A stretch of 20,415 nucleotides of DNA from a virus (IMGVR_UViG_3300042924_000462:1-20415), one strand, 5' to 3'; positions 1-8,437 are shown, counted from the stretch's first letter. The notes: a model not told the origin generated them from the sequence alone. Numbers and translations: made by a program.

Positions 1-1
1 C

Positions 2-37
2 CCACCCCCTAAGCCACCTAAAGACAGAGATAGATGA
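2..37 (+). CDS. 3' end of an upstream gene, possibly the terminase small subunit (partial)
   Basis: One frame is open from the window edge to a TGA at 35-37 and would encode a tail ending PPKPPKDRDR. Its stop overlaps the ATG of the terminase large subunit in an ATGA arrangement, the same coupling seen repeatedly further on. The Pro/Lys/charged tail looks like a flexible C-terminus. Position just before the large terminase makes a small terminase subunit plausible, but only 11 codons are visible, so identity is a guess from context. Confidence 0.4.
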   Translation, partial: PPPKPPKDRDR

Positions 38-1506
38 GTCTCGACACCCTCCCAGAAGCAGCCCTCAAAGAGCTGCTTCTGCTGACAGAAGCGAAACGGA
101 AGCTGGACCTGCGCGAGAAGGCGCAGGACAGCTTCATGGCGTTTGCCCACCACGTCTACGAGAACTTCATCGAGGGCCGACATCATCGGATCATCGCCGA
201 AAAGCTCGAGCGCGTCGCGCGTGGGGAGCTCAAGCGCCTGATCATCAACATGCCGCCTCGCCACTCGAAGTCGGAGTTCGCGTCATATCTGATGCCTGCG
301 TGGTTCCTTGGCCGGAACCCGAAGCTCAAGATCATTCAGGCCACGCACAACACAGAGCTTGCCGTCCGCTTCGGCCGCAAGGTCCGAGACCTGATCGACA
401 ACCCTCAGTATGCAGAGATTTTCCCGAAGACGAACCTCAAGGAAGACTCAAAGTCCGCGGGCCGATGGCAGACAGACCAGCTTGGCGAATACTTCGCTGC
501 GGGCGTGGGCGCGGCCGTGACGGGCCGCGGTGCCGATCTCTTCATCATCGACGACCCGCACTCTGAACAGGACGCCTTGTCCGAGACGGCGTTTGACCAC
601 GCCTACGAGTGGTACACCTCTGGCCCCCGCCAGCGTCTGCAGCCCGGCGGCGCGATCATCGTCGTTATGACCCGCTGGGGTAAGAAAGACCTGACGGGCC
701 GCCTGCTTCAGGCTCAGGGTTCGGACATCATGTCGGACCAGTGGGAGGTCGTGGAGTTCCCGGCAATCATGCCGTCGGGCGATCCGCTCTGGCCGGAGTT
801 CTGGGAAAAGAACGCGCTCCTGTCGATCAAGGCCTCGCTTCCGGCGGCCAAGTGGTCGGCTCAGTGGCAGCAACAGCCGACGACTTCCGACGCGGGCATC
901 ATCCGCAAGGACTGGTGGCGCATGTGGGAGAAGGAAGACATCCCTCGTCTGGACTACGTCCTTCAGGCCTACGATACGGCCTTCTCCAAGAAGGAGAGCG
1001 CCGACTACTCGGCGATCACGACGTGGGGAATCTTCAAACCGGAGATAGACGGCCCTGACCACATCATCCTGCTCGACGCGCAGCGGGGCCGATGGAGCTT
1101 TCCGGAGCTCAAACAGGTCGCCTTCGACGAGCATGAATACTGGCAGCCTGACATGGTTCTCGTCGAAGCGAAGGCCACGGGTCAGCCGCTTATTGACGAG
1201 TTGCGCCTGAAGAACATCCCTGCCCTTGGTTTTTCGCCGGGAGGTCGGGGCGGCGGGCGTGACAAGGTGAGCCGGATGCACATGGTTGCTCCGCTCTTCG
1301 AAGCGGGTATGGTATGGGCTCCAGAAGCCAAGAGTTTTGCGGACGACGTGATCGAAGAAGTGACTTCTTTTCCCAATGGCGATCATGACGACTTTTGTGA
1401 TAGCATGACGCTGGCTCTAATGCGTTTCCGTCAGGGCGGATTTGTGGCACTTGAAGGCGAAGACGTAGGGGATGATCCTATCCCACGCAAACGGGAGTAC
1501 TACTGA
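34..1506 (+). CDS. terL: Terminase large subunit (ATPase-nuclease)
   Basis: This is the DNA-packaging motor: it cuts concatemeric phage DNA and pumps it through the portal into the prohead using ATP. At 490 residues it is a normal length. The N-terminal ATPase domain shows a Walker A-like PPRHSKS at residues 74-80, a Walker B LFIIDDP at 169-175 and a coupling motif MTRWG at 212-216. The C-terminal RNase H-like nuclease shows its acidic residues in AYDTAFSKK (D313), LVEAKATG (E378) and HDDFCDS (D452/D453). All key motifs are intact. The ATG overlaps the stop of the preceding frame and its last base pairs with the portal start (ATGA), so it is probably translationally coupled on both sides. Family assignment is secure; the packaging strategy (headful or cohesive end) cannot be read from this sequence. 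Confidence 0.96.
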   Translation: MSLDTLPEAALKELLLLTEAKRKLDLREKAQDSFMAFAHHVYENFIEGRHHRIIAEKLERVARGELKRLIINMPPRHSKSEFASYLMPAWFLGRNPKLKIIQATHNTELAVRFGRKVRDLIDNPQYAEIFPKTNLKEDSKSAGRWQTDQLGEYFAAGVGAAVTGRGADLFIIDDPHSEQDALSETAFDHAYEWYTSGPRQRLQPGGAIIVVMTRWGKKDLTGRLLQAQGSDIMSDQWEVVEFPAIMPSGDPLWPEFWEKNALLSIKASLPAAKWSAQWQQQPTTSDAGIIRKDWWRMWEKEDIPRLDYVLQAYDTAFSKKESADYSAITTWGIFKPEIDGPDHIILLDAQRGRWSFPELKQVAFDEHEYWQPDMVLVEAKATGQPLIDELRLKNIPALGFSPGGRGGGRDKVSRMHMVAPLFEAGMVWAPEAKSFADDVIEEVTSFPNGDHDDFCDSMTLALMRFRQGGFVALEGEDVGDDPIPRKREYY

Positions 1507-4001
1507 TGGCTGTCGCACCTCGTATGGCAGGTTCATTGACCGATAGCGGCTTCATGCAGGGCGGCATGGACGAGGACGTCCCGCAGGTCGAGTTCTCGAT
1601 GCCCGGTGCCGAGGACTTCTCGGGTGGGGCGATTGTCACGGAGACCGAGGACGGCGGCGCGATGGTGCAGGCTGTTGCGGATGCGCTCATGGCTATGGAG
1701 GCCGAGGTCCAAATCCCGCACGACGCCAACCTCGCCGAATACCTCGAGGATTCCTACCTTGGCGAGATCGCCTCTGACCTGACGGCCGCCTACGAAGACG
1801 ATCTCCTGTCCCGCGAAGAATGGGAAGAGGCCTACACCAAGGGCCTCGACCTTCTCGGCGTCAAGACCATCGAGCGCACCGAGCCCTTCCAAGGCGCGTC
1901 GGGCGTGACCCACCCGCTCATCTCCGAGTCCGTCACCCAGTTTCAGGCGCAGGCCTACAAGGAGCTCCTTCCCGCAGGCGGCCCGGTCAAGACTGGCGTC
2001 ATGGGCCTGCAGGACCCAGAGCGCGAGGCTCAGGCGGCCCGGGTCCGGGACTTCATGAACTACGAGATCACCGAGGTCATGGAAGAATATGACCCGGACA
2101 TGGACCAGCTTCTGTTCTATCTGCCCCTCTCAGGTTCCTGCTTCAAGAAGGTTTACTGGGACGTGGGTCTGCAGCGCGCGGTGGCCAAGTTCATCCCGGC
2201 GCAGGACGTCGTTGTTCCGTACATGGCCACGGACCTCTACACGACGCCGCGCGTCACGCACCGCCTGCGGATGGATAAGAACGAAATCCGCAAGATGCAG
2301 GTCGCCGGGATGTACCGGGACATTGACCTGATTGCCAGCGACGAGCCCGTCGATCAGGTGCGCGAGAAGGTTGACGAGCTGCAGGGCACGTCCAAGACAT
2401 ACATGGACAAGACCTACACGCTGCTTGAGATGCACGTAAACCTCGACATCGAGGGCTTCGAGGACCTTGACCCAGAGGGCGAGCCCACAGGCATCGAGCT
2501 CCCGTACATCGTAACCATCGACAGGTCGTCTTCCAAAGTATTGTCGATCCGCCGCAACTTCGAAGAGGGGACGGAGCTTGCCAAGAAGCGCCAGTATTTC
2601 GTCCACTACAAGTTCATGCCGGGTCTGGGCTTCTACGGCTTCGGTCTGATCCACATGATCGGCGGCCTCGGCCGTGCTGCTACGTCGATCCTGCGTCAGT
2701 TGATTGACGCGGGCACCTTGGCGAACCTTCCGGGCGGCTTTAAGGCCAAGGGTATTAGGGTCCGCAACAGCGACGAGCCGATCCGCCCGGGCGAGTTCCG
2801 CGACATCGACGCCCCCGGTGGGGACCTCCGCAACTCGATCATGCCGCTGCCGTACAAGGAGCCGAGCGCAACGCTGGCCCAATTGCTTGGCAGCCTGATC
2901 GACGCTGGCCGTCGCTTCATCTCGCTGGCAGACGAAAAGACCGGAAACATGAACCAAGAGGCCCCGGTCGGGACCACCGTTGCTCTTCTCGAGCGCGGCA
3001 TGAAGGTCATGTCGGCGATCCACAAGCGCCTCCATTACGCACAGAAGACCGAGTTCCGTATCCTTGCGCGCATTTTTGCAGACAACCTTCCGCAGGAGTA
3101 CCCCTACGAGATTGCCGGGGCGGAGCGGACGGTGTTCGCGGCAGACTTCGACGACCGGGTCGATGTGATTCCGGTCAGCGATCCGAACATCTTCTCGATG
3201 GCGCAGCGCGTCACGTTGGCCCAGACCCAGCTTCAACTTGCTCAGTCGGCACCGCAGATGCACAATCTGCATGCCGCTTTCCGTCGCATGTATCAGGCCC
3301 TTGAGGTCCAGAACATTGAGGAAATCCTGCCTCCTCCTCCGGAGCCGCAGCCCACTGATCCAGTGACCGAGAACGCCCGTATCCTGATGGGCGAACTGGC
3401 GCAGGCTTTCCCCGATCAGCTGCACGACGTCCACATCCAGCTCCACGTGGCCTTTATGAAGACCCCGCTGGTTTCCACGTCTCCGACGGCTATGGGCGTC
3501 TTCTACGCCCACGTGCTTGAACACATTGCCCTCAAGGCTCGGAACGACGTCCAGAACCAGATCATGCAGCTGATGCAGTCGGCAGAGGCTCAGGCCATGG
3601 CCGGGAAAGCTAACCCGCAAATGGTCCAGCGCATGGTGATGCAGGCGCAGCAGCAGATGCAGGACCCCGCTCAAGTCGAGCAGCTTGTGGCCATTCGTCA
3701 GAAAGAGCTGATGGACGAGCTGATGCCGATGATCTCTCCGCAGGGCCCCGATCCGATGGCCGACCCGCTGGTAATGATCCGCATGCGGGAACTCGAGCTG
3801 AAGAACAAGGCCGAAGACCGCAAGACCGAGATGGAAAAGGCCCAGCTTTTGCTGGACGCCGCCAACCAGAAGCAGCGCGCAACCACCGACGCTGCCCGTT
3901 TGGAGCTGCAAGAGCAGATCGCCGACGAGCGCAACGAGGTAAACCGCGAGCGCATCGAGGTCCAACGCCAGTCGTCCATGGCAAAACAGAGGGCTTTCTG
4001 A
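1506..4001 (+). CDS. Portal protein, P22-like, with long helical C-terminus
   Basis: This protein forms the ring at the capsid vertex through which DNA enters and to which the neck attaches; the terminase docks on it. At 831 residues it is long for a portal and resembles the P22-type family. Around residues 375-415 it has the characteristic [19 protein letters not shown] stretch and an Ala/Leu/Gly-rich helix region, followed near 485-500 by [15 protein letters not shown], which I recognise from podovirus portals. A proline run ([15 protein letters not shown]) near 608-622 divides the core from a Gln/Met/Glu-rich, strongly helical tail (about 683-831), which may form a barrel like that of the P22 portal. 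It overlaps terL and the next gene by one base each. The only uncertainty is the sub-family. Confidence 0.92.
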   Translation: MAVAPRMAGSLTDSGFMQGGMDEDVPQVEFSMPGAEDFSGGAIVTETEDGGAMVQAVADALMAMEAEVQIPHDANLAEYLEDSYLGEIASDLTAAYEDDLLSREEWEEAYTKGLDLLGVKTIERTEPFQGASGVTHPLISESVTQFQAQAYKELLPAGGPVKTGVMGLQDPEREAQAARVRDFMNYEITEVMEEYDPDMDQLLFYLPLSGSCFKKVYWDVGLQRAVAKFIPAQDVVVPYMATDLYTTPRVTHRLRMDKNEIRKMQVAGMYRDIDLIASDEPVDQVREKVDELQGTSKTYMDKTYTLLEMHVNLDIEGFEDLDPEGEPTGIELPYIVTIDRSSSKVLSIRRNFEEGTELAKKRQYFVHYKFMPGLGFYGFGLIHMIGGLGRAATSILRQLIDAGTLANLPGGFKAKGIRVRNSDEPIRPGEFRDIDAPGGDLRNSIMPLPYKEPSATLAQLLGSLIDAGRRFISLADEKTGNMNQEAPVGTTVALLERGMKVMSAIHKRLHYAQKTEFRILARIFADNLPQEYPYEIAGAERTVFAADFDDRVDVIPVSDPNIFSMAQRVTLAQTQLQLAQSAPQMHNLHAAFRRMYQALEVQNIEEILPPPPEPQPTDPVTENARILMGELAQAFPDQLHDVHIQLHVAFMKTPLVSTSPTAMGVFYAHVLEHIALKARNDVQNQIMQLMQSAEAQAMAGKANPQMVQRMVMQAQQQMQDPAQVEQLVAIRQKELMDELMPMISPQGPDPMADPLVMIRMRELELKNKAEDRKTEMEKAQLLLDAANQKQRATTDAARLELQEQIADERNEVNRERIEVQRQSSMAKQRAF

Positions 4002-4198
4002 TGCCGTTGAAGTCTGGAAAGTCGCAGAAGACCGTGTCTTCGAACATCAGCATGCTGGTCAAGGAGGGCCGCCCGCAGAAGCAGGCGGTCGCCATCGCCT
4101 TGTCCAAGGCGGGCAAAAAACGCTACGCCGTGGGCGGAATGGTCAACAGCCGCTTCAGTGACGCCGCTCGTCCGCAGAGGTTTCTGGGCGTTTTCTGA
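4001..4198 (+). CDS. Small basic phage protein (DUF6496-like)
   Basis: A 65-residue protein whose ATG overlaps the portal stop (TGATG). The first 39 residues, with [17 protein letters not shown] and [16 protein letters not shown], match a short motif I recall from many phage structural regions and filed as DUF6496: a Ser/Lys start, a small helix, then a [10 protein letters not shown] helix. The rest is Gly/Arg-containing and probably flexible. Net charge is strongly positive. Function is unknown; its place between portal and co-chaperonin suggests a role in the head or in packaging, but nothing in the sequence shows it. Confidence 0.75.
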   Translation: MPLKSGKSQKTVSSNISMLVKEGRPQKQAVAIALSKAGKKRYAVGGMVNSRFSDAARPQRFLGVF

Positions 4199-4254
4199 GG
4201 TGACAGGACGTCACTTTCATGCGATGAACAAGAAACTTATGCGGAGGTTCTTGC

Positions 4255-4467
4255 ATGGATGTTGTTAGCTTGTCGAAAGCGCTGTATAAGGTTTTAAGGG
4301 AGCGCGAGCAGGACATCGCCGAGATGGTTGCTACGGGTTCTCCCGCGAACTGGGAGCAGTACCAGAGTATGGTTGGCGAGATACGGGGCCTCGCCTTTGC
4401 CAGAGAAGAACTTCGAGCCCTGCTGGAGAGAACAACAGAAGATGCCCTCGAAGCTTTATCTTCCTGA
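4255..4467 (+). CDS. Conserved hypothetical helical protein between portal and co-chaperonin
   Basis: A 70-residue protein preceded by a good ribosome site (GGAGG at 4243-4247). It appears wholly helical: a start resembling DVVSLSKALYKVLRERE, a short WEQYQSMVGEI element, then a Glu/Leu/Arg-rich amphipathic helix. Small proteins with this pattern are common beside phage portal genes, but I know of no assigned function. Its last 26 bases overlap the start of the downstream co-chaperonin gene in another frame, suggesting coupled translation. Confidence 0.75.
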   Translation: MDVVSLSKALYKVLREREQDIAEMVATGSPANWEQYQSMVGEIRGLAFAREELRALLERTTEDALEALSS

Positions 4468-4924
4468 CCACCTTGTGGAACGCATCAACAAGACCAAGGC
4501 GGCCAGCGAGCCCGTGTCTGCTCAGGCCGCCTACGTCAAAGCAGAGGACCGCGTCCTCGACCCCGAACTCCTCGACAAGCCCTTGGTAGACCGCCTGCCC
4601 CAACCGACAGGCTGGCGGATTCTTGTCATGCCCTATCAGGGTAAGGCAAAGACCGACGGCGGCTTGATCATCCCTGATCAGGTCCGTGACCGTGAAGCGC
4701 TGGCCACTGTCGTGGCCTACGTCATGCGCCTTGGGCCGCTGGCCTACAAGGACCCGAACAAGTTCGGGGACAACGCAGAGCCGTGGTGCCAAGAAGGACA
4801 GTGGGTCTGCATCGGCCGCTATGCTGGCTCGAGATTCAAGATTGACGGAGGCGAGGTCCGCATCATCAATGACGATGAGGTCATCGCTACGATCCTTGAA
4901 CCCGACGACGTACAACACGTGTGA
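4442..4924 (+). CDS. GroES-like co-chaperonin (Cpn10 fold)
   Basis: A 160-residue protein whose residues about 55-152 read as a Cpn10 domain: PTGWRILVMPY (first strands), then KAKTDGGLIIPDQ, which aligns with the GroES mobile loop and its hydrophobic tripeptide for GroEL binding, then ALATVVAYVMRLG, then EGQWVCIGRYAGSRFKIDG and EVRIINDDEVIATI, the usual GroES end. Residues 1-54 are an extra N-terminal extension, and an insert at 100-118 replaces the roof region. Known phage co-chaperonins such as T4 gp31 act with host GroEL to fold the major capsid protein. The place here, before scaffold and coat, fits that. ATG 4442 was chosen because upstream codons overlap the previous gene and share nothing with the fold. 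Domain match is by eye; partner and substrate are inferred. Confidence 0.82.
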   Translation: MPSKLYLPDHLVERINKTKAASEPVSAQAAYVKAEDRVLDPELLDKPLVDRLPQPTGWRILVMPYQGKAKTDGGLIIPDQVRDREALATVVAYVMRLGPLAYKDPNKFGDNAEPWCQEGQWVCIGRYAGSRFKIDGGEVRIINDDEVIATILEPDDVQHV

Positions 4925-4932
4925 GGAACAAC

Positions 4933-5805
4933 ATGAGCGTAGAGAAAAACGACGACGATGACGTCGGCAACGAGATCATCATTGAGACCGAAGAGTCCGG
5001 AGAAAGCCAGACCAGCCCGCAACAGGCTTCTGGTGACGATGACGACGAACTTTCGTCGTACAGCACCAAGGTCCAAGCTCGGATCGGCCGGATCACCGAG
5101 AAGTACCGCAAGGAGCAGAGGGACCGCGAGGAAGCGACCCGGATTGCCCAGAAGCTTCTGGAAGAGAACAACCAGCTCAAGAGCCGCGTTCAGGCCCTCG
5201 ACACGGGGTATCTGACGGAGTACGGCGCACGGCTCGAGCACCAAGAATACCTTGTGAAAGGTGCATACCGGGTTGCCTACGAGTCTGGGGATGCCGACGC
5301 AATGATGTCGGCCCAAGAGGACCTTGCCAAGATCGTCTTGGAAAAGCAGCGCTATGCCACAGCGAAGCAGCGTTCCGAGGCAGCTCCTGCCCGCGCGCAG
5401 CAGGCCGAGCGTGAAGCCCCGGCTCCGCAGCAACAGGCAGCCCCTCAGGTCAAGCCCGACCCCAAGGCTCAGGGCTGGGCCGAAAAGAACAAGTGGTTTG
5501 GCGAAGACCGCATCATGACAACTGCGGCAATCGCCATTCACCAGACGCTCGTTGAGGACGAAGGCTTTGACCCGAGTTCAAATGAGTACTATACTGAGAT
5601 CGACCGCAGACTTCGGACGGAATTTCCGCACAAGTTCGCGGCTCGCAAACCGGGTGGAGGAAGTCAGGTCGCCCCTGCTGGCAACTCCGCATCCCGCAGC
5701 ACGACACAGGAGCGCCGAACAGTGCGGTTGTCCCCGTCTCAGGTCGCCATCGCTAAGCGGCTGAATGTTCCGTTGGAAGAATACGCCAAATATGTGAAGG
5801 ACTGA
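4933..5805 (+). CDS. Probable capsid scaffolding protein
   Basis: A 290-residue protein in the usual scaffold position, between portal and coat genes. The N-terminus is extremely acidic (EKNDDDDVGNE). Residues about 45-95 are a charged helical or coiled-coil segment (RITEKYRKEQRDREEATRIA onward), and the middle is Ala/Gln/Pro-rich linker. Then come a compact block (WAEKNKWFGEDRIM, EIDRRLRTEFPHKF) and a C-terminal helix (LSPSQVAIAKRLNVPLEEYA) which may bind the coat. This acidic-coil-linker-helix layout is typical of scaffolds, which direct prohead assembly and then leave. I chose ATG 4933 over GTG 4921 because GAGGAA at 4923-4928 is well placed for it. No protease or protease site was identified. 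It could instead be an internal head protein. Confidence 0.72.
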   Translation: MSVEKNDDDDVGNEIIIETEESGESQTSPQQASGDDDDELSSYSTKVQARIGRITEKYRKEQRDREEATRIAQKLLEENNQLKSRVQALDTGYLTEYGARLEHQEYLVKGAYRVAYESGDADAMMSAQEDLAKIVLEKQRYATAKQRSEAAPARAQQAEREAPAPQQQAAPQVKPDPKAQGWAEKNKWFGEDRIMTTAAIAIHQTLVEDEGFDPSSNEYYTEIDRRLRTEFPHKFAARKPGGGSQVAPAGNSASRSTTQERRTVRLSPSQVAIAKRLNVPLEEYAKYVKD

Positions 5806-5809
5806 GAAG

Positions 5810-6262
5810 ATGGATCGCAATACCCGCACCAATACTACCCGCGAGGCAGATACTCGCCGCAAGCCTTGGGCTCCTCCAAGTGTTCTTGACGCTCCTCCCG
5901 CCCCTGAAGGCTTCAAGCACCGCTGGGTGCGCTCGGCCATCCGGGGAGAGGAAGACAAGGGCAACGTGTTCAACCGACTGCGTCAAGGCTACGAGCCTGT
6001 CCGGGCGGATGAGCATCCGGGGTACCAAGCTCCTACCATTGAAGACGGCAAGCATGCCGGGGTCATTGGTAACGGCGGTCTGATTCTGACTCGTGTACCT
6101 GTCGAAACAGCCCAAGAAAGAACCGCGTACTACGGGGGCCGGACCCGCGAACAAATGGACGCTGTTGATCAGGACTTGATGAAAGAGCAACATCCCTCGA
6201 TGCCGATTAACCAATCTCGGCAAAGCAGGGTATCTTTTGGCGGACGGAAATCGTCCGACTGA
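5810..6262 (+). CDS. Conserved hypothetical head-region protein
   Basis: A 150-residue protein starting four bases after the scaffold stop. The N-terminal third is Arg/Thr/Pro-rich and probably unfolded (KPWAPPSVLDAPPAPEGF). The middle has HRWVRSAIRGEEDKGNVFNR and GYEPVRADEHPGY, and the end has a Gln/Glu/Arg-rich helix and a basic tail. I recall similar proteins just before coat genes in marine phages, without known function. A minor head, pilot or scaffold-partner role is possible from location alone. Confidence 0.78.
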   Translation: MDRNTRTNTTREADTRRKPWAPPSVLDAPPAPEGFKHRWVRSAIRGEEDKGNVFNRLRQGYEPVRADEHPGYQAPTIEDGKHAGVIGNGGLILTRVPVETAQERTAYYGGRTREQMDAVDQDLMKEQHPSMPINQSRQSRVSFGGRKSSD

Positions 6263-6277
6263 TAAGGAGCAACGTCT

Positions 6278-6895
6278 ATGCCTAACTCGTCTGGTGCGTT
6301 CGGGCTTCGCCCGATCAACCTCGCAGGGGGCGCTCCCAACAGCCAAGGTACCAACGCGTACTTTATCGCTTCGGGCGCTTCTGCGATCTACAACGGTTCT
6401 CCGGTTATTGCGGTCAATGGTGGCGATATCGCTATCACTGGCTCGGCTTCCGGCGACACCTATAAGCACATCGGCGCATTCGCTGGCTGCGAGTACGTCT
6501 CGTCCGTGACTGGAAAGAAAACTTGGTCGAACTACTGGCCCGGTTCCGGCGCGAACACCAACTTTGACATCGTTGGGTATGTCTATGACAACCCCACCCA
6601 GCGCTTTGTCATCGCAACCGACGCGACGTTCACCAACCGGGCCACGGCTCGTGCGGCGATCTTCGAGAACACCCAGTTTGACTCGGGCACTTCGGGCTCG
6701 GCAACCACGGGTCAATCGTCGGCTGCCATGGATGTGGCTACGCTCGATGCTTCGAACGCGTCGCTTCCGCTCAAAATTCTCGGCATCTACGATGATCCGA
6801 CCAGCCAAGACTTCGCGGCTGCAGGCATCCAGATGATCGTGATGTTCAACAACCATGCACTCCTTCAGGCTGATTCTGAAGGTACGGTGGCATAA
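6278..6895 (+). CDS. Probable virion structural protein, candidate capsid decoration protein
   Basis: A 205-residue protein with a ribosome site (AAGGAG at 6265-6270), placed immediately before the coat gene. It begins NSSGAFGLRPINLAGG, a start shared by a common phage structural family, and is Gly/Ser/Thr/Ala-rich with alternating hydrophobic residues throughout (for example FDIVGYVYDNPTQRFVI and SLPLKILGIYD), as expected of an all-beta protein. It has no signal peptide or membrane segment. Small beta proteins beside the coat gene often decorate the capsid surface, so that is my preferred reading; a minor capsid or neck protein is the alternative. Confidence 0.72.
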   Translation: MPNSSGAFGLRPINLAGGAPNSQGTNAYFIASGASAIYNGSPVIAVNGGDIAITGSASGDTYKHIGAFAGCEYVSSVTGKKTWSNYWPGSGANTNFDIVGYVYDNPTQRFVIATDATFTNRATARAAIFENTQFDSGTSGSATTGQSSAAMDVATLDASNASLPLKILGIYDDPTSQDFAAAGIQMIVMFNNHALLQADSEGTVA

Positions 6896-6907
6896 GGAGA
6901 CTGACCC

Positions 6908-7819
6908 ATGGCAATTTCGCGCGCACAACTTGCGAAAGAGCTTGAGCCCGGTCTCAATGCTCTCTTCGGCATGGAGTATGCTCGGTATGAAAACCAGCAT
7001 GCTGAAATCTTCACCACCGAGTCCTCGGATCGTGCATTCGAGGAAGAGGTCATGCTGTCCGGGTTCGGATCAGCACCGACCAAATCGGAAGGCTCGGGCA
7101 TCTCGTATGACGATGCACAGGAAGCCTACACCGCTCGGTACAACCATGAGACCATCGCGCTGGCCTTCTCGATCACCGAGGAAGCCATCGAGGACAACCT
7201 GTACGACCGCCTCGGCAGCCGTTACACCCGTGCCCTTGCCCGCTCGATGGCTCACACCAAGCAGGTGAAAGCTGCTGCCATTCTGAACAACGCCTTCACG
7301 GCGGGTGCTTCGGCTGGTGGCGACGGCGTGGCTCTCTGCGCCACCAACCACCCGCTGGTGAATGGCTCGACCTTCGCCAACAAGCCCACCACCGATGCCG
7401 ACCTGAACGAAACCTCGCTCGAGGACGCTCTGATCAACATCGCTGGGTTCGTGGACGAACGCGGTCTGAAAGTGGCTCTTCGCGGCCTGAAGCTGATGAT
7501 TCCTCGTCAGTTGCAGTTCGTCGCTGAGCGTCTGATGGTTTCGAACCTCCGCGTCGGCACCGCCGACAACGACGTGAACGCCATCCGTTCGATGGGCCTG
7601 CTGCCGGAAGGCTACGCCGTCAACGACTTCCTGACCGACCCGGATGCGTACTTCATCAAGACGGACGCACCGCGCGGCTTCATCCACTTCGAGCGCACTG
7701 CGCTCTCGACTGGCATGGAAGCTGACTTCGACACGGGCAACATGCGCTACAAGGCGCGTGAGCGTTACTCGTTCGGCTTCTCGGACCCGCGCTGCGTGTT
7801 CGGCACCACCGGGGCCTAA
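6908..7819 (+). CDS. Major capsid protein, Mu gpT-like (HK97 fold expected)
   Basis: A 303-residue coat protein, close to the length of Mu gpT. Recognisable parts are the N-terminal helix (ISRAQLAKELEPGLNALFG), an extended arm region about 66-98 (ISYDDAQEAYTARYNHETIA then FSITEEAIEDN), the core helix with RYTRALARSM, and CATNHPLVNG at 144-153, which corresponds to the N-H-P-L signature I associate with gpT-type coats. The C-terminus has RYKARERYSFGFSDPR, a beta strand typical of the end of the axial domain. It is preceded by GGAGA and followed at once by a strong terminator, as expected for the most abundant transcript of a head operon. Scaffold and co-chaperonin sit just upstream. No separate long N-terminal prodomain is visible. 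Confidence 0.9.
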   Translation: MAISRAQLAKELEPGLNALFGMEYARYENQHAEIFTTESSDRAFEEEVMLSGFGSAPTKSEGSGISYDDAQEAYTARYNHETIALAFSITEEAIEDNLYDRLGSRYTRALARSMAHTKQVKAAAILNNAFTAGASAGGDGVALCATNHPLVNGSTFANKPTTDADLNETSLEDALINIAGFVDERGLKVALRGLKLMIPRQLQFVAERLMVSNLRVGTADNDVNAIRSMGLLPEGYAVNDFLTDPDAYFIKTDAPRGFIHFERTALSTGMEADFDTGNMRYKARERYSFGFSDPRCVFGTTGA

Positions 7820-7842
7820 TCGCTCGAGAACGGTTGACAGGG

Positions 7843-7872
7843 AGGGCGGGGGAAACCTCGCCCTTTCCTTTT
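7843..7872 (+). terminator. Intrinsic terminator after the major capsid gene
   Basis: A 9-bp stem (AGGGCGGGG at 7843-7851 with CCTCGCCCT at 7856-7864, one G-T pair) is closed by a GAAA tetraloop of the very stable GNRA class and followed by a T-rich run, TTTCCTTTT. It starts 23 bases after the coat stop. It would end or thin transcripts from the head operon, giving more coat than downstream message unless antitermination applies. The structure is read directly; activity is inferred. Confidence 0.85.
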
Positions 7873-7874
7873 AG

Positions 7875-7930
7875 GGGCACCCCGTGTACACTCTCGCCAA
7901 GGGCTAAACGGCCACGCAGACAGGGTGCCC
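7875..7930 (+). promoter_or_regulatory. Long-range inverted repeat in the capsid-downstream gap
   Basis: GGGCACCC at 7875-7882 is an exact inverted match to GGGTGCCC at 7923-7930. Directly inside it, CGTG 7883-7886 can pair with CACG 7913-7916, so the two together could form a bulged hairpin. The loop contains an 8-bp palindrome, GTGTACAC (7884-7891), and one copy of GGCTAAAC (7902-7909) that recurs at 7955-7962. This may be a folded RNA leader or a DNA site for a regulator. I see no convincing sigma-70 promoter: TACACT at 7887 has only a poor -35 partner. Confidence 0.4.
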
Positions 7931-7939
7931 TTCCTGACG

Positions 7940-7971
7940 TTGCACAGACGGCGCGGCTAAACTTCGTGCAA
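7940..7971 (+). promoter_or_regulatory. Inverted repeat touching the ribosome site of the next gene
   Basis: TTGCAC 7940-7945 pairs exactly with GTGCAA 7966-7971. The right arm includes the first two bases of the AAGGAG ribosome site (7970-7975) of the gene at 7982. If it forms in RNA, it would partly cover that site. A six-base stem with a 20-base loop is weak by itself, so I give it modest weight. Confidence 0.3.
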
Positions 7972-7981
7972 GGAGCTCATA

Positions 7982-8437
7982 ATGGGCAAGACTACTTTTT
8001 CAGGCCCGATCCGGGCAGGCAACATTGCCAACACCACTGGCACCACGCTGGGCACCAACGTCAAGAACGTCGGCTCCGTGGTCATGGCTCAGGTGGTCGC
8101 TATCACACAAGCCGCTACCGCAACCGCTCTCGGAACCGAGATCGTTCTGCCTGCGAACAGCCACATTATTAACATCCAGATGCTGAACACTGTGGCGTGG
8201 GACGGGGTTGCTACGACCCTGAGCGTTGGCGAGACCGCAACGGCCACTGAGCTTGTCGCTCTGACCGCAATGCCCGTCGGCCTTGTAGGCCTGAGCCCCG
8301 GCACTGACGCAACTCGCACGGCCAACTGGGATGACACTGGAACGACCGATGTTCGCATCTTCGTGAAGTCTGCCAACACTGGCGCTGGCGTTGGCACCCT
8401 CACGGTTCGCTACGTCCAAGCCCACGAACTGCCGTAA
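7982..8437 (+). CDS. Conserved beta-rich virion protein (hypothetical)
   Basis: A 151-residue protein with a strong ribosome site (AAGGAG six bases before ATG). It starts GKTTFSGPIRAGNIANTTGT and continues as short alternating hydrophobic strands separated by Gly/Thr/Asn turns (VVMAQVVAITQ, TEIVLPANSHIINIQMLN, TLTVRYVQAHE). There are no charged clusters, no Cys pairs and no membrane segment. I recall the SGPIRAG start from marine phage structural regions. A jelly-roll-like or immunoglobulin-like capsid surface or neck protein would fit. It is the first gene after the coat terminator. Function not shown by sequence. Confidence 0.78.
   Translation: MGKTTFSGPIRAGNIANTTGTTLGTNVKNVGSVVMAQVVAITQAATATALGTEIVLPANSHIINIQMLNTVAWDGVATTLSVGETATATELVALTAMPVGLVGLSPGTDATRTANWDDTGTTDVRIFVKSANTGAGVGTLTVRYVQAHELP

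Noticed and set aside
2130-3965. 611-codon open frame on the - strand opposite the portal gene
   Set aside because: It mirrors the portal codons and exists because of GC-rich third positions; its protein is His/Leu/Arg/Val-rich without a recognisable domain, and all supported genes are on the + strand.
4200-4214. GTGAC-AGGAC-GTCAC inverted repeat in the 56-base gap before the gene at 4255
   Set aside because: Five-base arms are too short to rise above chance, and there is no promoter or T-run beside it.
7834-7839. TTGACA as a promoter -35 box after the coat gene
   Set aside because: No acceptable -10 box follows at 16-18 bases; that place is taken by the terminator stem.
7834-8172. A + strand open frame crossing the gap after the coat gene
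   Set aside because: It runs through the terminator and into another frame of the gene at 7982; no ribosome site and an atypical composition.
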